Below the pieces are notes generated by a model. It was given only the letters and a program-made list of their open reading frames with translations. It made no database searches and was not told the origin of the DNA. The position numbers and the translations under genes are program-made. A DNA stretch of 57,061 nucleotides from Actinomadura kijaniata NBRC 14229 (GTDB taxonomy: Bacteria > Actinomycetota > Actinomycetes > Streptosporangiales > Streptosporangiaceae), in contig NZ_BCQR01000064.1 in NCBI RefSeq assembly GCF_001552175.1, positions 1-57,061 of the forward strand, given 5' to 3'. Numbering within the stretch: position 1 is the stretch's first letter; every line of letters begins with the position of its first letter. Positions 25,014-32,067 of the stretch are shown piece after piece.

Positions 25014-25050
25014 CGTGGCGGGTCCCCCACCGCTGGGGGGACCCGCCACG
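25014..25050 (+). terminator. Intercistronic hairpin (15-bp perfect stem)
   Basis: 25014-25028 pairs with 25036-25050 around a 7-nt loop. It sits between the binding-protein gene and the first ATPase gene of the same operon, so partial termination or 3'-end protection of the upstream message is expected. Confidence 0.8.
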
Positions 25051-25076
25051 GGCCCGACGCCTCCGGAAGGAGCACC

Positions 25077-25889
25077 GTGACCGACCCCACCCGAGGTCCC
25101 GCCGCCGACCGCGACGGTGAACCCGTCCTGAAGATCACCGGGCTGAACAAGAGCTTCGGCGCCGTCCACGTCCTGCACGACGTGGACTTCACCCTGCGCA
25201 AGGGTGAGGTGATGGCCCTCGTCGGCGACAACGGCGCGGGCAAGTCCACCCTGATCAAGTGCATCGCGGGCATCCACCCGATCGACTCCGGCACCGTCGA
25301 GTTCGAGGGCCGCGAGGTGGAGATCGGCAGCCCGCGGGAGGCGGCCGGGCTCGGCATCGAGGTCGTCTACCAGGACCTCGCGCTGGCCGACAACCTCGAC
25401 ATCGTGCAGAACATGTTCCTCGGCCGCGAGCGCCGCAGGGGCATCGTGCTCGACGAGAACGCCATGGAGCAGGCCGCCCGCGAGACCCTGGCCAAGCTGT
25501 CGGTCCGCACCGTCAAGTCCGTGCGCCAGCAGGTGTCCAGCCTGTCGGGCGGGCAGCGGCAGACCGTCGCCATCGCCAAGGCCGCGCTGTGGGACTCCAA
25601 GGTGGTCATCCTCGACGAGCCGACCGCCGCGCTCGGCGTCGCCCAGACCCGGCAGGTCCTGGACCTGGTGCGGCGGCTGGCCGACACCGGCCACGCCGTG
25701 GTGCTGATCTCGCACAACATGAACGACGTGTTCGAGGTCGCCGACCGCATCACCACCCTGTACCTCGGCCGGGTCGCGGCCGAGGTGAGAAAGGACGACG
25801 TCACCCACGGCCAGGTCGTGGAACTCATCACCGCCGGTCGCTCCGGCGACCTCGGACTCGCCCCGGCCACCGCGGCCGAGAGCATGTAG
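25077..25889 (+). CDS. xylG: Sugar ABC transporter ATP-binding protein (single domain)
   Basis: 270 residues with one complete ATPase cassette: Walker A GDNGAGKST, Q loop VVYQDLAL, signature LSGGQRQ, Walker B VVILDEPTAALG and the H-loop His in LISHNMND. Many CUT2 ATPases (XylG, RbsA) are double cassettes of about 500 residues; this half-size form is the FrcA/actinobacterial XylG type and would work as a dimer. The GTG at 25077 follows GGAAGGAGCACC. It lies between the binding protein and the permease of the same transport system. Confidence 0.9.
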   Translation: MTDPTRGPAADRDGEPVLKITGLNKSFGAVHVLHDVDFTLRKGEVMALVGDNGAGKSTLIKCIAGIHPIDSGTVEFEGREVEIGSPREAAGLGIEVVYQDLALADNLDIVQNMFLGRERRRGIVLDENAMEQAARETLAKLSVRTVKSVRQQVSSLSGGQRQTVAIAKAALWDSKVVILDEPTAALGVAQTRQVLDLVRRLADTGHAVVLISHNMNDVFEVADRITTLYLGRVAAEVRKDDVTHGQVVELITAGRSGDLGLAPATAAESM

Positions 25890-25900
25890 TGGGAGCATCG

Positions 25901-27196
25901 ATGTCCACCGACACCCCCAAGGAGCAGGGGGCCATGAAAAGCGGCCCAGTGCGGATGGCGGACGCCGACTTCGCCGCCGACCGCCGTCAGAACGACATGG
26001 CGGGCGCGCTCCGCGACTACTGGGCGCAGGTCCGCTCCGGCGACCTGGGCGCGATCCCGGCCATCCTCGGCATCGTCGCGCTGGTCGCGCTGTTCACGGC
26101 GCTGCGCCCGGAGACGTTCCTGACCGACCGCAACATCGCCAACCTGTTCACCCAGGCGCTGCCGGTGACCATCCTGGCGATGGGCCTGGTGTTCGTGCTG
26201 CTGCTCGGTGAGATCGACCTGTCGGCCGGCGTCACCAGCGGCGTGTGCGCCGCGGTGATGGCCAAGCTGATCGTCGACTCCGGGCAGCCGTGGTACGTGG
26301 CCGTGCTCGGCGCGGTCGTCACCGGCATCGTGATCGGCACCGCGATCGGCTGGCTGGTCGCGGTGATCCGGATCCCCTCGTTCGTGGTGACGCTGGCGCT
26401 GTTCCTCGGCCTGCAGGGCATCACGCTGCGGCTGGTCGGCGAGGGCGGCACCGTCCCGGTCCGCGACGACGTCATCGTCGCGCTGGCCAACAAGAACATG
26501 CCGGTCGCGCTCGGCTGGGCGCTGGCCGCGGCGTGCGCGGCCGGCTACGCCGCCGTGCAGCTGTGGCGCTGGCGGCAGCAGCACTCGCGCGGCCTGTCGG
26601 TCAAGCCGCTCCAGATGGTGGTCGCGCGGGTCGCGGTCGTGGCCGCGGCGCTGCTGGGCGGCACGCTGCTGCTCAGCCAGGACCGCGCGCCCAGCCCGCT
26701 GATCACCCTGGCGGGCATCCCGTGGGGCGTGCTGCTGGTGGGCGTGCTGCTGATCGCCTGCACGTTCGTGCTGGGCCGCACCCCCTACGGCCGGCACGTC
26801 TACGCCGTCGGCGGCAACGCCGAGGCCGCGCGCCGCGCGGGCGTGAACGTGACCCGCATCCGCATCTCCGTCTTCATGATCGCCTCGACGCTGGCGGCGA
26901 TCGCCGGCATCGTCGCCGCCTCCCGGCTGAACTCGGTCACCCCGAGCTCGGGCGCCGGCAACGACCTGCTGTACGCGGTCGGCGCGGCCGTGATCGGCGG
27001 GACGAGCCTGTTCGGCGGGCGCGGCAAGGCCCGCGACGCGGTGCTGGGCGGCCTGGTCATCGCGATCATCGACAACGGGCTGGGCCTGCTGGGCACCAAG
27101 GCCTACCTCAACTTCCTCATCACCGGCAGCGTGCTGCTGCTGGCCGCCAGCATCGACGCGCTGGCCCGGCGGCGGCGTTCGTCCGCCGGAAGATGA
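25901..27196 (+). CDS. xylH: Sugar ABC transporter permease
   Basis: 431 residues with about ten membrane helices after a 45-residue cytoplasmic start. Family features are VFVLLLGEIDLSAGVTSG, IPSFVVTLALFLGLQGI, and the coupling-helix region GRHVYAVGGNAEAARRAGV, all typical of RbsC/XylH-type permeases. The inner region around residues 205-245 is longer than in RbsC, as in XylH. It would form a homodimer channel with the half-size ATPase. The ATG at 25901 follows GGGAGCATCG; the frame is open far upstream but that part lies inside the ATPase gene. Confidence 0.9.
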   Translation: MSTDTPKEQGAMKSGPVRMADADFAADRRQNDMAGALRDYWAQVRSGDLGAIPAILGIVALVALFTALRPETFLTDRNIANLFTQALPVTILAMGLVFVLLLGEIDLSAGVTSGVCAAVMAKLIVDSGQPWYVAVLGAVVTGIVIGTAIGWLVAVIRIPSFVVTLALFLGLQGITLRLVGEGGTVPVRDDVIVALANKNMPVALGWALAAACAAGYAAVQLWRWRQQHSRGLSVKPLQMVVARVAVVAAALLGGTLLLSQDRAPSPLITLAGIPWGVLLVGVLLIACTFVLGRTPYGRHVYAVGGNAEAARRAGVNVTRIRISVFMIASTLAAIAGIVAASRLNSVTPSSGAGNDLLYAVGAAVIGGTSLFGGRGKARDAVLGGLVIAIIDNGLGLLGTKAYLNFLITGSVLLLAASIDALARRRRSSAGR

Positions 27197-27358
27197 CGGT
27201 CCCGGAGGGATGACGTGACACGGTGGCCCGGTGGTCCGGCGGCGCGCGGCGCCGCCGGGCCGCCGGCTCCGGCTTTCCGGCCCGCGACCGCCGCTGCTAC
27301 CCTCACCAGCCAGCACCGCACGACCCGAAGCGGCGCGGCGGCACGGTGGGAGAGGGCA

Positions 27359-28111
27359 GTGACACCGGTCCTGGACCTGCGCGGCATCGACAAGAGTTTC
27401 GGCTCGGTCCAGGTGCTGCACGACGTCGACTTCGTCGCCTACCCGGGGGAGGTCACCGCGCTGGTCGGTGACAACGGCGCGGGCAAGACCACGCTGGTCA
27501 AGTGCATCGGCGGCGTGCACGACCTCGACCGGGGCGAGTTCTACTTCGACGGCGTCCCGGTGCGGCCGCGCAGTCCCCGCGACGCCAACGCCCTCGGCAT
27601 CGAGATCGTCCACCAGGACCTCGCGCTGTGCGAGAACCTCGACATCGTCGAGAACATGTTCCTCGGCCGGGAGCGGACCCGGGGCCTGTCGCTCGACTAC
27701 TCCACGATGGAGGAGGAGGCCACCCGCGTCCTGTCGAACCTGTCGGTCCGCACGATCGGGTCGGTGCGGCGTCCGGTGGCGGCGCTGTCGGGCGGGCAGC
27801 GGCAGACCGTCGCGATCGCCCGCGCGGTGCTGTGGGACAGCCGCCTGGTGGTGCTGGACGAGCCCGCCGCCGCGCTCGGCGTCGCCCAGACCCAGCAGGT
27901 CCTGGAGCTGGTGCGCCGCCTGGCCGACAAGGGCCTGGCGGTGGTGCTGATCTCGCACAACATGAACGACGTGTTCGCCGTCTCCGACCGCATCGCCGCG
28001 CTGTACCTGGGCCGGATGGCCGCGCAGGTCCGCACCTCCGACATCACCCACCGCGAGGTCGTCGAGCTGATCACCGCCGGGCGCAGTGGAAAGCTCGGGC
28101 TGCGCGCATGA
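27359..28111 (+). CDS. Second sugar-type ABC ATPase, no own permease
   Basis: 250 residues; a full cassette with Walker A GDNGAGKTT, LSGGQRQ, Walker B LVVLDEPAAALG and LISHNMND. It is a close relative of the first ATPase, sharing NMFLGRER, LSVRT, HNMNDVF, VVELITAGRSG and the ending -LGL, so it looks like an in-operon duplication. It has Ala where the first cassette has Thr after the catalytic Glu (DEPA versus DEPT). The GTG at 27359 follows GGGAGAGGG. A weak TACCCT box at 27298 in the 162-bp gap could be an internal promoter. It overlaps the ROK gene by ATGA. It may serve a separate permease or form a heterodimer with the first. Confidence 0.85.
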   Translation: MTPVLDLRGIDKSFGSVQVLHDVDFVAYPGEVTALVGDNGAGKTTLVKCIGGVHDLDRGEFYFDGVPVRPRSPRDANALGIEIVHQDLALCENLDIVENMFLGRERTRGLSLDYSTMEEEATRVLSNLSVRTIGSVRRPVAALSGGQRQTVAIARAVLWDSRLVVLDEPAAALGVAQTQQVLELVRRLADKGLAVVLISHNMNDVFAVSDRIAALYLGRMAAQVRTSDITHREVVELITAGRSGKLGLRA

Positions 28112-29334
28112 TGAGGGCGGGACCTTCGCAGGAGGACATCCGGCGGCACAATCTGGGCACTTTGCTGCGGTTCGTCCATCTCCGTGGCCCGGCGTCGCGG
28201 GCCACGCTCGCCGAGTCGCTGGGCCTCAACCGCAGCACGATCATGGCGCTCACCGCCGACCTCACCGCCGCCGGGCTGGTCCGGGAGGAGCTGCCGCGCC
28301 GTCCCGGCCGCCGCGCCGGGCGGCCGTCGCTGGTGGTGCGGCCGGAGTCGACGCGGGTGTACGTGCTGGCGTTCGACGTCGGCGTGGACCGGCTCGCGGT
28401 CGCGCGGGTGGGTCTCGGCGGGGAGATCCTGGACCGGCGCGAGACCACCCGGTCGCCCGGCGACCCCGACGGCGCCGAGCTGGTCAACGTGCTGGCGGGC
28501 GCGGCCCGCTCGCTGGTCCGCAAGGCCGGGCGCGACGCGGTGTGCGTGGGGGCGGCGCTGGCGTTCCCCGGCGTGGTGCGGCGCGCCGACCACCAGATCA
28601 TGTTCGGCCCCAACCTGGACGTCGGCGACGTCCCGCTGGGCGAGTCCCTGTCGCGCCGCCTCGGCCTGGGCGTGCCGGTCGCCGTCTGCAACGACGCCGA
28701 CCTCGGCGCGCTGGCCGAGCACGAGCGCGGCGCGGGCGTCGGCTGCGACGACCTCATCTACCTGCACGGCGACGTCGGCGTCGGCGGCGGCATCATCGTC
28801 GGCGGGCGGCTGCTGGGCGGCCAGGAGGGGTTCGGCGGCGAGATCGGCCACATGATGGTCAACCCGAACGGGCGGCCCTGCGCATGTGGCGCGCGCGGCT
28901 GCCTGGAGACCGAGGTGGGGGAGCGGACCCTGCTCGCCCACGCCGGGCGCGCCGAGCGGCCCGGCGAGACCGGGCGCGACGCCGTCCGCGCCGTGGTGGA
29001 CGCCGCCGACCGGGGCGACATCGTGGCGCGCGAGGCGCTGCACCGGGTGGGCAACTGGCTGGGGTTCGGCGTCGCCAACCTGGTCAACATCTTCAACCCG
29101 GGGATGGTCGTGTTCGGCGGGACGCTGCGCGACATCTACCTGGGGTCGGCGGCGCAGGTCCGCAGCGTGCTGGCCAGCAGCGCGCTGGCCGCGCCGCGCG
29201 AACGCGTGAAGCTGCGCACCTCGGCGCTCGGCGACGACGTCACGCTGGTGGGGGCGGCCGAGTACGCGTTCGCGGAGGTGCTGGCCGACCCGTTGCAGGT
29301 GCTGGCGCGGCTGCGCGAACCGGCCGCGACCTGA
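28108..29334 (+). CDS. ROK-family transcriptional regulator
   Basis: 408 residues. The N-terminal winged helix (about 10-70) has ASRATLAESLGLNRSTIMAL; the ROK domain follows with the zinc motif CACGARGCLETEVG and GGEIGHMMV. The ATP-phosphate loop is FDVGVDRL rather than the DxGxT of ROK kinases, so it is probably a sugar-sensing regulator and not a kinase. It is co-translated with the second ATPase (ATGA). The arrangement next to a XylFGH-type transporter resembles Rok7B7 beside xylFGH in Streptomyces. It should control this operon; inverted repeats before xylF are candidate sites. Confidence 0.9.
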   Translation: MMRAGPSQEDIRRHNLGTLLRFVHLRGPASRATLAESLGLNRSTIMALTADLTAAGLVREELPRRPGRRAGRPSLVVRPESTRVYVLAFDVGVDRLAVARVGLGGEILDRRETTRSPGDPDGAELVNVLAGAARSLVRKAGRDAVCVGAALAFPGVVRRADHQIMFGPNLDVGDVPLGESLSRRLGLGVPVAVCNDADLGALAEHERGAGVGCDDLIYLHGDVGVGGGIIVGGRLLGGQEGFGGEIGHMMVNPNGRPCACGARGCLETEVGERTLLAHAGRAERPGETGRDAVRAVVDAADRGDIVAREALHRVGNWLGFGVANLVNIFNPGMVVFGGTLRDIYLGSAAQVRSVLASSALAAPRERVKLRTSALGDDVTLVGAAEYAFAEVLADPLQVLARLREPAAT

Positions 29335-29338
29335 GGGC

Positions 29339-29974
29339 TCAGCCCGCGAACCGGCCGTAACCGCCCTTGTAGAACAGCAGCGGCTCGCCCTCGTGGTGCT
29401 TGTCCAGGGCCCGCACGCGCGCCACCACGATCACGTGGTCGCCCGCGACGTGCTCCTGCTCGACCGAGACCTCGATCCACGCCAGCGCGCCCTCGATCAC
29501 GGGGCTGCCGCCGGGCGCGCCGGTCCAGGTGATGTCGGCGAACTTGTCGCCGCCCTTGACCGCGAGCCGCTTGCAGACCTCGATCTGCGGCTCGCTGAGG
29601 ATGTTGATGCACAGGCGGTCGGCGGCGCGCAGCAGCGGCCAGGTGCTGCTGGTGTGCGCCACGCAGAACGCCACCAGGGGCGGGTCCAGCGAGACCGAGG
29701 TGAAGGAGTTGGCGGCCAGGCCCGTGGGGCGCCCGGAGCCGGCGTCGATGCCGGTGATGGCGACCACGCCGGTGGCGAAGCGGCCGAGGACCGAGCGGAA
29801 GCGGGCGCTGTCGATGTCGGTCACCGCTGCGCCGTCGGTCACCGGGGCACCGGCCCGGCCCTGGGGGGATGGCTGCATCAGGGGTTTCACTCTCCGGCCC
29901 GCGGGGTGTCCGGCCGTGCCGGCTGCGGGCGGGGCCTGGGAGGCCACGGAGGCCGCGGCGGCGTTGTCGGCCAT
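29339..29974 (-). CDS. Flavin reductase (HsaB/HpaC-like) of the KstR2-like regulon
   Basis: 211 residues. A disordered 50-residue start leads into a flavin-reductase domain: FRSVLGRFATGVVAITGID, GLAANSFTSVSLDPPLVAFC, and FADITWTGAPGGSPVIEGAL near the middle. Such proteins pass electrons from NAD(P)H to free FMN or FAD for a partner monooxygenase; the luciferase-like protein at 36187-37254 is the obvious candidate. The ATG at 29974 has a GAAGGG ribosome site. A strong promoter and a KstR2-like operator lie directly upstream. Its stop is 4 bp from the convergent ROK stop with no terminator between. Confidence 0.85.
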   Translation of the reverse strand: MADNAAAASVASQAPPAAGTAGHPAGRRVKPLMQPSPQGRAGAPVTDGAAVTDIDSARFRSVLGRFATGVVAITGIDAGSGRPTGLAANSFTSVSLDPPLVAFCVAHTSSTWPLLRAADRLCINILSEPQIEVCKRLAVKGGDKFADITWTGAPGGSPVIEGALAWIEVSVEQEHVAGDHVIVVARVRALDKHHEGEPLLFYKGGYGRFAG

Positions 29975-29995
29975 TGACCCGTTCCCTTCTCTTAG

Positions 29996-30011
29996 CCAAG
30001 CGCTTGCTTGG
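29996..30011. promoter_or_regulatory. KstR2-like operator before the flavin reductase
   Basis: CCAAGCGCTTGCTTGG: an inverted repeat (CCAAGC, 4 nt, GCTTGG) that contains CAAGnnCTTG and matches 9 of 10 fixed positions of the KstR2 consensus on either strand. It begins right after the -10 box of the minus-strand promoter, so a bound repressor would block transcription start. Confidence 0.7.
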
Positions 30012-30041
30012 ACGATAGGCGGGCGGCCTTCGGGGTGTCAA
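30012..30041 (-). promoter_or_regulatory. Promoter of the flavin reductase gene
   Basis: On the minus strand, -35 TTGACA (30041-30036), an 18-bp spacer and -10 TATCGT (30017-30012). The operator follows immediately downstream. Confidence 0.75.
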
Positions 30042-30180
30042 GCCGCCCCCGGCCCGTCACCGTCCCCCCATCATCTAAAGGCCCTGGTGGGGTGCTTGAT
30101 TCCGGGAGGGGGCCCAAGTGGGGTGATCTCCGTCCAAAGTCCGGGGTCGGTCTAGGACCGCGGACCGAGGCCGCGCGCCG

Positions 30181-30210
30181 TTGACGCCGCCGTCCGGCCG
30201 CGCCTACGCT
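30181..30210 (+). promoter_or_regulatory. Promoter of the Ltp2-like/DUF35 operon
   Basis: -35 TTGACG (30181-30186), an 18-bp spacer and -10 TACGCT (30205-30210). The KstR2-like site begins 4 bp downstream, over the expected transcription start. Confidence 0.75.
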
Positions 30211-30214
30211 CGCG

Positions 30215-30228
30215 GTCAAGCGCTTGCT
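30215..30228. promoter_or_regulatory. KstR2-like operator before the Ltp2-like gene
   Basis: GTCAAGCGCTTGCT differs from the AnCAAGnnCTTGnT consensus only at its first base. It covers the expected +1 of the promoter at 30181-30210. Confidence 0.7.
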
Positions 30229-30247
30229 CGGGTGACTGGGAGGGCAT

Positions 30248-31423
30248 GTGACGGGCTTCCGCGACCGGACGGCGATCGTCGGGGTCGGCTACACCCCGTT
30301 CAGCAGGGACTCGGGGGTATCGACCCTGACGCTGGCGGCCGACGCGATCCTGGCCGCGCTGGACGACGCGGGCCTGACCGTGGACGACGTGGACGCCCTG
30401 GCCACGCACCGGGTCGGCGACTCCACGCCGCCGTGGGTGGTCGCGCCCGCGCTGGGAGTCCCCGAGGTGTCCTGGTACCTGGACCAGTTCGGGGGCGGGA
30501 GCGTCTCGCACTCGGTGGTCGCGCAGGCGGCGATGGCGGTCGCGTCCGGGGTCGCCGAGACCGTGGTGTGCTACCGGGCGATCAACGCGCGTTCGGAGTT
30601 CCGGATGGGCGGCACCGGGCGCGCGCCCGCGCCGGTCTTCGACGCGCAGTACCAGGCCCCCTACGGCTACTTCGCGCCGCCGCAGCAGTTCGCGATGTAC
30701 GCGCGGGCGCACATGAACGCCTACGGCACCACGCACGAGCAGCTCGGCCGGATCGCGGTCGCGCAGCGGGCGAACGCGGTGAAGAACCCGCGGGCCCTGA
30801 AACGCGACCCGATCACGCTGGACGACTACCTGGCCTCGCGCTGGATCGCCGAGCCGCTGCGGCTGCTGGACTGCTGCCTGGAGACCGACGGGGCGTGCGC
30901 GGTGGTGGTGACCTCCCGCGAGCGCGCCCGCGACCTGCGGCACCGGCCCGTCCTGGTGTCGGGCGCGGCGTGGGGCGGCGGCGACAGCTTCCTGTCCGGG
31001 GCCGGGAGCGGCATGACCGGCACCGACTTCACCGTGACCGAGGCCGCCCGGATCGCGCCGCGCCTGTACGCGATGGCCGGGGTCGGGCCGGGCGACATCG
31101 ACGTCGCCGAACTGTACGACTGCTTCACCTACTCCGTGCTCGTGCAACTGGAGGACTACGGGTTCTGCGCCAAGGGCGAGGGCGGCCCGTTCGTGGAGTC
31201 CGGCGCGACGGCCCTGGACGGGGCGCTGCCGGTCAACACCCACGGAGGGTTCCTGTCCGAGGGCTACGTCCACGGCATCAACCACGTCGCCGAGGCGGTC
31301 TCCCAGCTGCGCGGCGCGGCGGGCGACCGCCAGGTGCCGGGCGCGGAGGTCGCGCTGTCCACCGCCCAGCCCGGCTACGTCCTGGCCGGCACGTCCGCGC
31401 TGATCCTCAGGAGTGACCCGTGA
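30248..31423 (+). CDS. Ltp2-like thiolase-fold aldolase (lipid-transfer protein)
   Basis: 391 residues of the thiolase superfamily, SCP-x/Ltp2 branch. The usual nucleophilic Cys of thiolases is missing: the position reads FGGGSVSHSVVAQAAMAVAS. The C-terminal signature GGFLSEGYVHGINH is present. Tyr290 (VAELYDCF) and Tyr340 (SEGYVHG) are 50 residues apart, the same spacing I recall for the two catalytic tyrosines of Thermomonospora curvata Ltp2 (294 and 344). Ltp2 cleaves a beta-hydroxyacyl-CoA side chain of steroids by retro-aldol reaction, together with a DUF35 protein, and the next gene encodes one. The GTG at 30248 follows GGGAGGG. The real substrate is not known. Confidence 0.82.
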   Translation: MTGFRDRTAIVGVGYTPFSRDSGVSTLTLAADAILAALDDAGLTVDDVDALATHRVGDSTPPWVVAPALGVPEVSWYLDQFGGGSVSHSVVAQAAMAVASGVAETVVCYRAINARSEFRMGGTGRAPAPVFDAQYQAPYGYFAPPQQFAMYARAHMNAYGTTHEQLGRIAVAQRANAVKNPRALKRDPITLDDYLASRWIAEPLRLLDCCLETDGACAVVVTSRERARDLRHRPVLVSGAAWGGGDSFLSGAGSGMTGTDFTVTEAARIAPRLYAMAGVGPGDIDVAELYDCFTYSVLVQLEDYGFCAKGEGGPFVESGATALDGALPVNTHGGFLSEGYVHGINHVAEAVSQLRGAAGDRQVPGAEVALSTAQPGYVLAGTSALILRSDP

Positions 31424-31872
31424 GCCTCGCCCAGCGTCCGCGTCCCGAGACCGACCGCGACTCCGCGCCCTGGTGGCGGGCCGTGCGGCGGCACGAACTG
31501 ACCGTGCAGCGCTGCGTGAGCTGCGGAACGCCGCGCTTCCCGGCCCGCGCGGTCTGCAACCGGTGCCGCGGCCGCGAGCACCTCTGGGTGCCGGTGAGCG
31601 GAACGGGCCGCGTCTACACCTGGATCGTCAACCACCAGGTCTTCATGCGGTCGATGGCCGACGAGGTGCCCTACACGGTCGTCGCGGTCCGGCTGGACGA
31701 GGGCCACGACATGCTGATGTACGGCGACCTGGTCGACGGCGACCCGGCCGAGCTGCACGAGGGCTTCCCGGTGGAGGCGGTCTTCACCGACGTGGACGAG
31801 GAGACGACCCTGGTCCGCTGGCGGCCGCGCCCTCGGGATCCGGCAGGGCGCGCGTCGTCTCGTCGAACGTGA
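31420..31872 (+). CDS. DUF35 / OB-fold zinc-ribbon partner of the Ltp2-like protein
   Basis: 150 residues. The zinc ribbon has Cys32, Cys35, Cys46 and Cys49 (CVSCG and CNRC); the OB-fold follows (GTGRVYTWIVNH, PYTVVAVRLDEG). The GTG overlaps the stop of the Ltp2-like gene (GTGA). In steroid degraders a DUF35 domain, usually part of ChsH2, is required for Ltp2 folding and CoA binding; here it is a free-standing protein. The two products probably form an alpha2-beta2 type aldolase. It is the last gene of the two-gene, KstR2-like-controlled operon. Confidence 0.85.
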   Translation: MSLAQRPRPETDRDSAPWWRAVRRHELTVQRCVSCGTPRFPARAVCNRCRGREHLWVPVSGTGRVYTWIVNHQVFMRSMADEVPYTVVAVRLDEGHDMLMYGDLVDGDPAELHEGFPVEAVFTDVDEETTLVRWRPRPRDPAGRASSRRT

Positions 31873-31992
31873 CGGACAAGAGGCCCACCTCCACGAGTGC
31901 ACCGATTGTTACAGTGGCCACGATCTGTGATCGTCGGTCTGAGTGGAGGAGGGCACCTTCGTGGTGGAGGCGACCCGGGGATCAGCCGGCGG

Positions 31993-32067
31993 ATGCTCAC
32001 TCTGACCCTGCGCAACCCAAACAGGACGGCCCGCGCCGCCTACGGCAAGGGCCGGGCCGCTTCGTGA
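31993..32067 (+). CDS. Possible 24-codon leader ORF
   Basis: An ATG frame (MLTLTLRNPNRTARAAYGKG then RAAS) ends with a TGA overlapping the GTG of the LRV-repeat gene (GTGA), so it could couple translation into that gene. It lies 120 bp after the DUF35 stop. There is no other support; it may be chance. Confidence 0.25.
   Translation: MLTLTLRNPNRTARAAYGKGRAAS

Noticed and set aside
25367..28051. An 894-codon minus-strand frame across the sugar transporter genes
   Set aside because: Antisense shadow of three clear ABC genes; His/Arg/Asp-rich nonsense composition.
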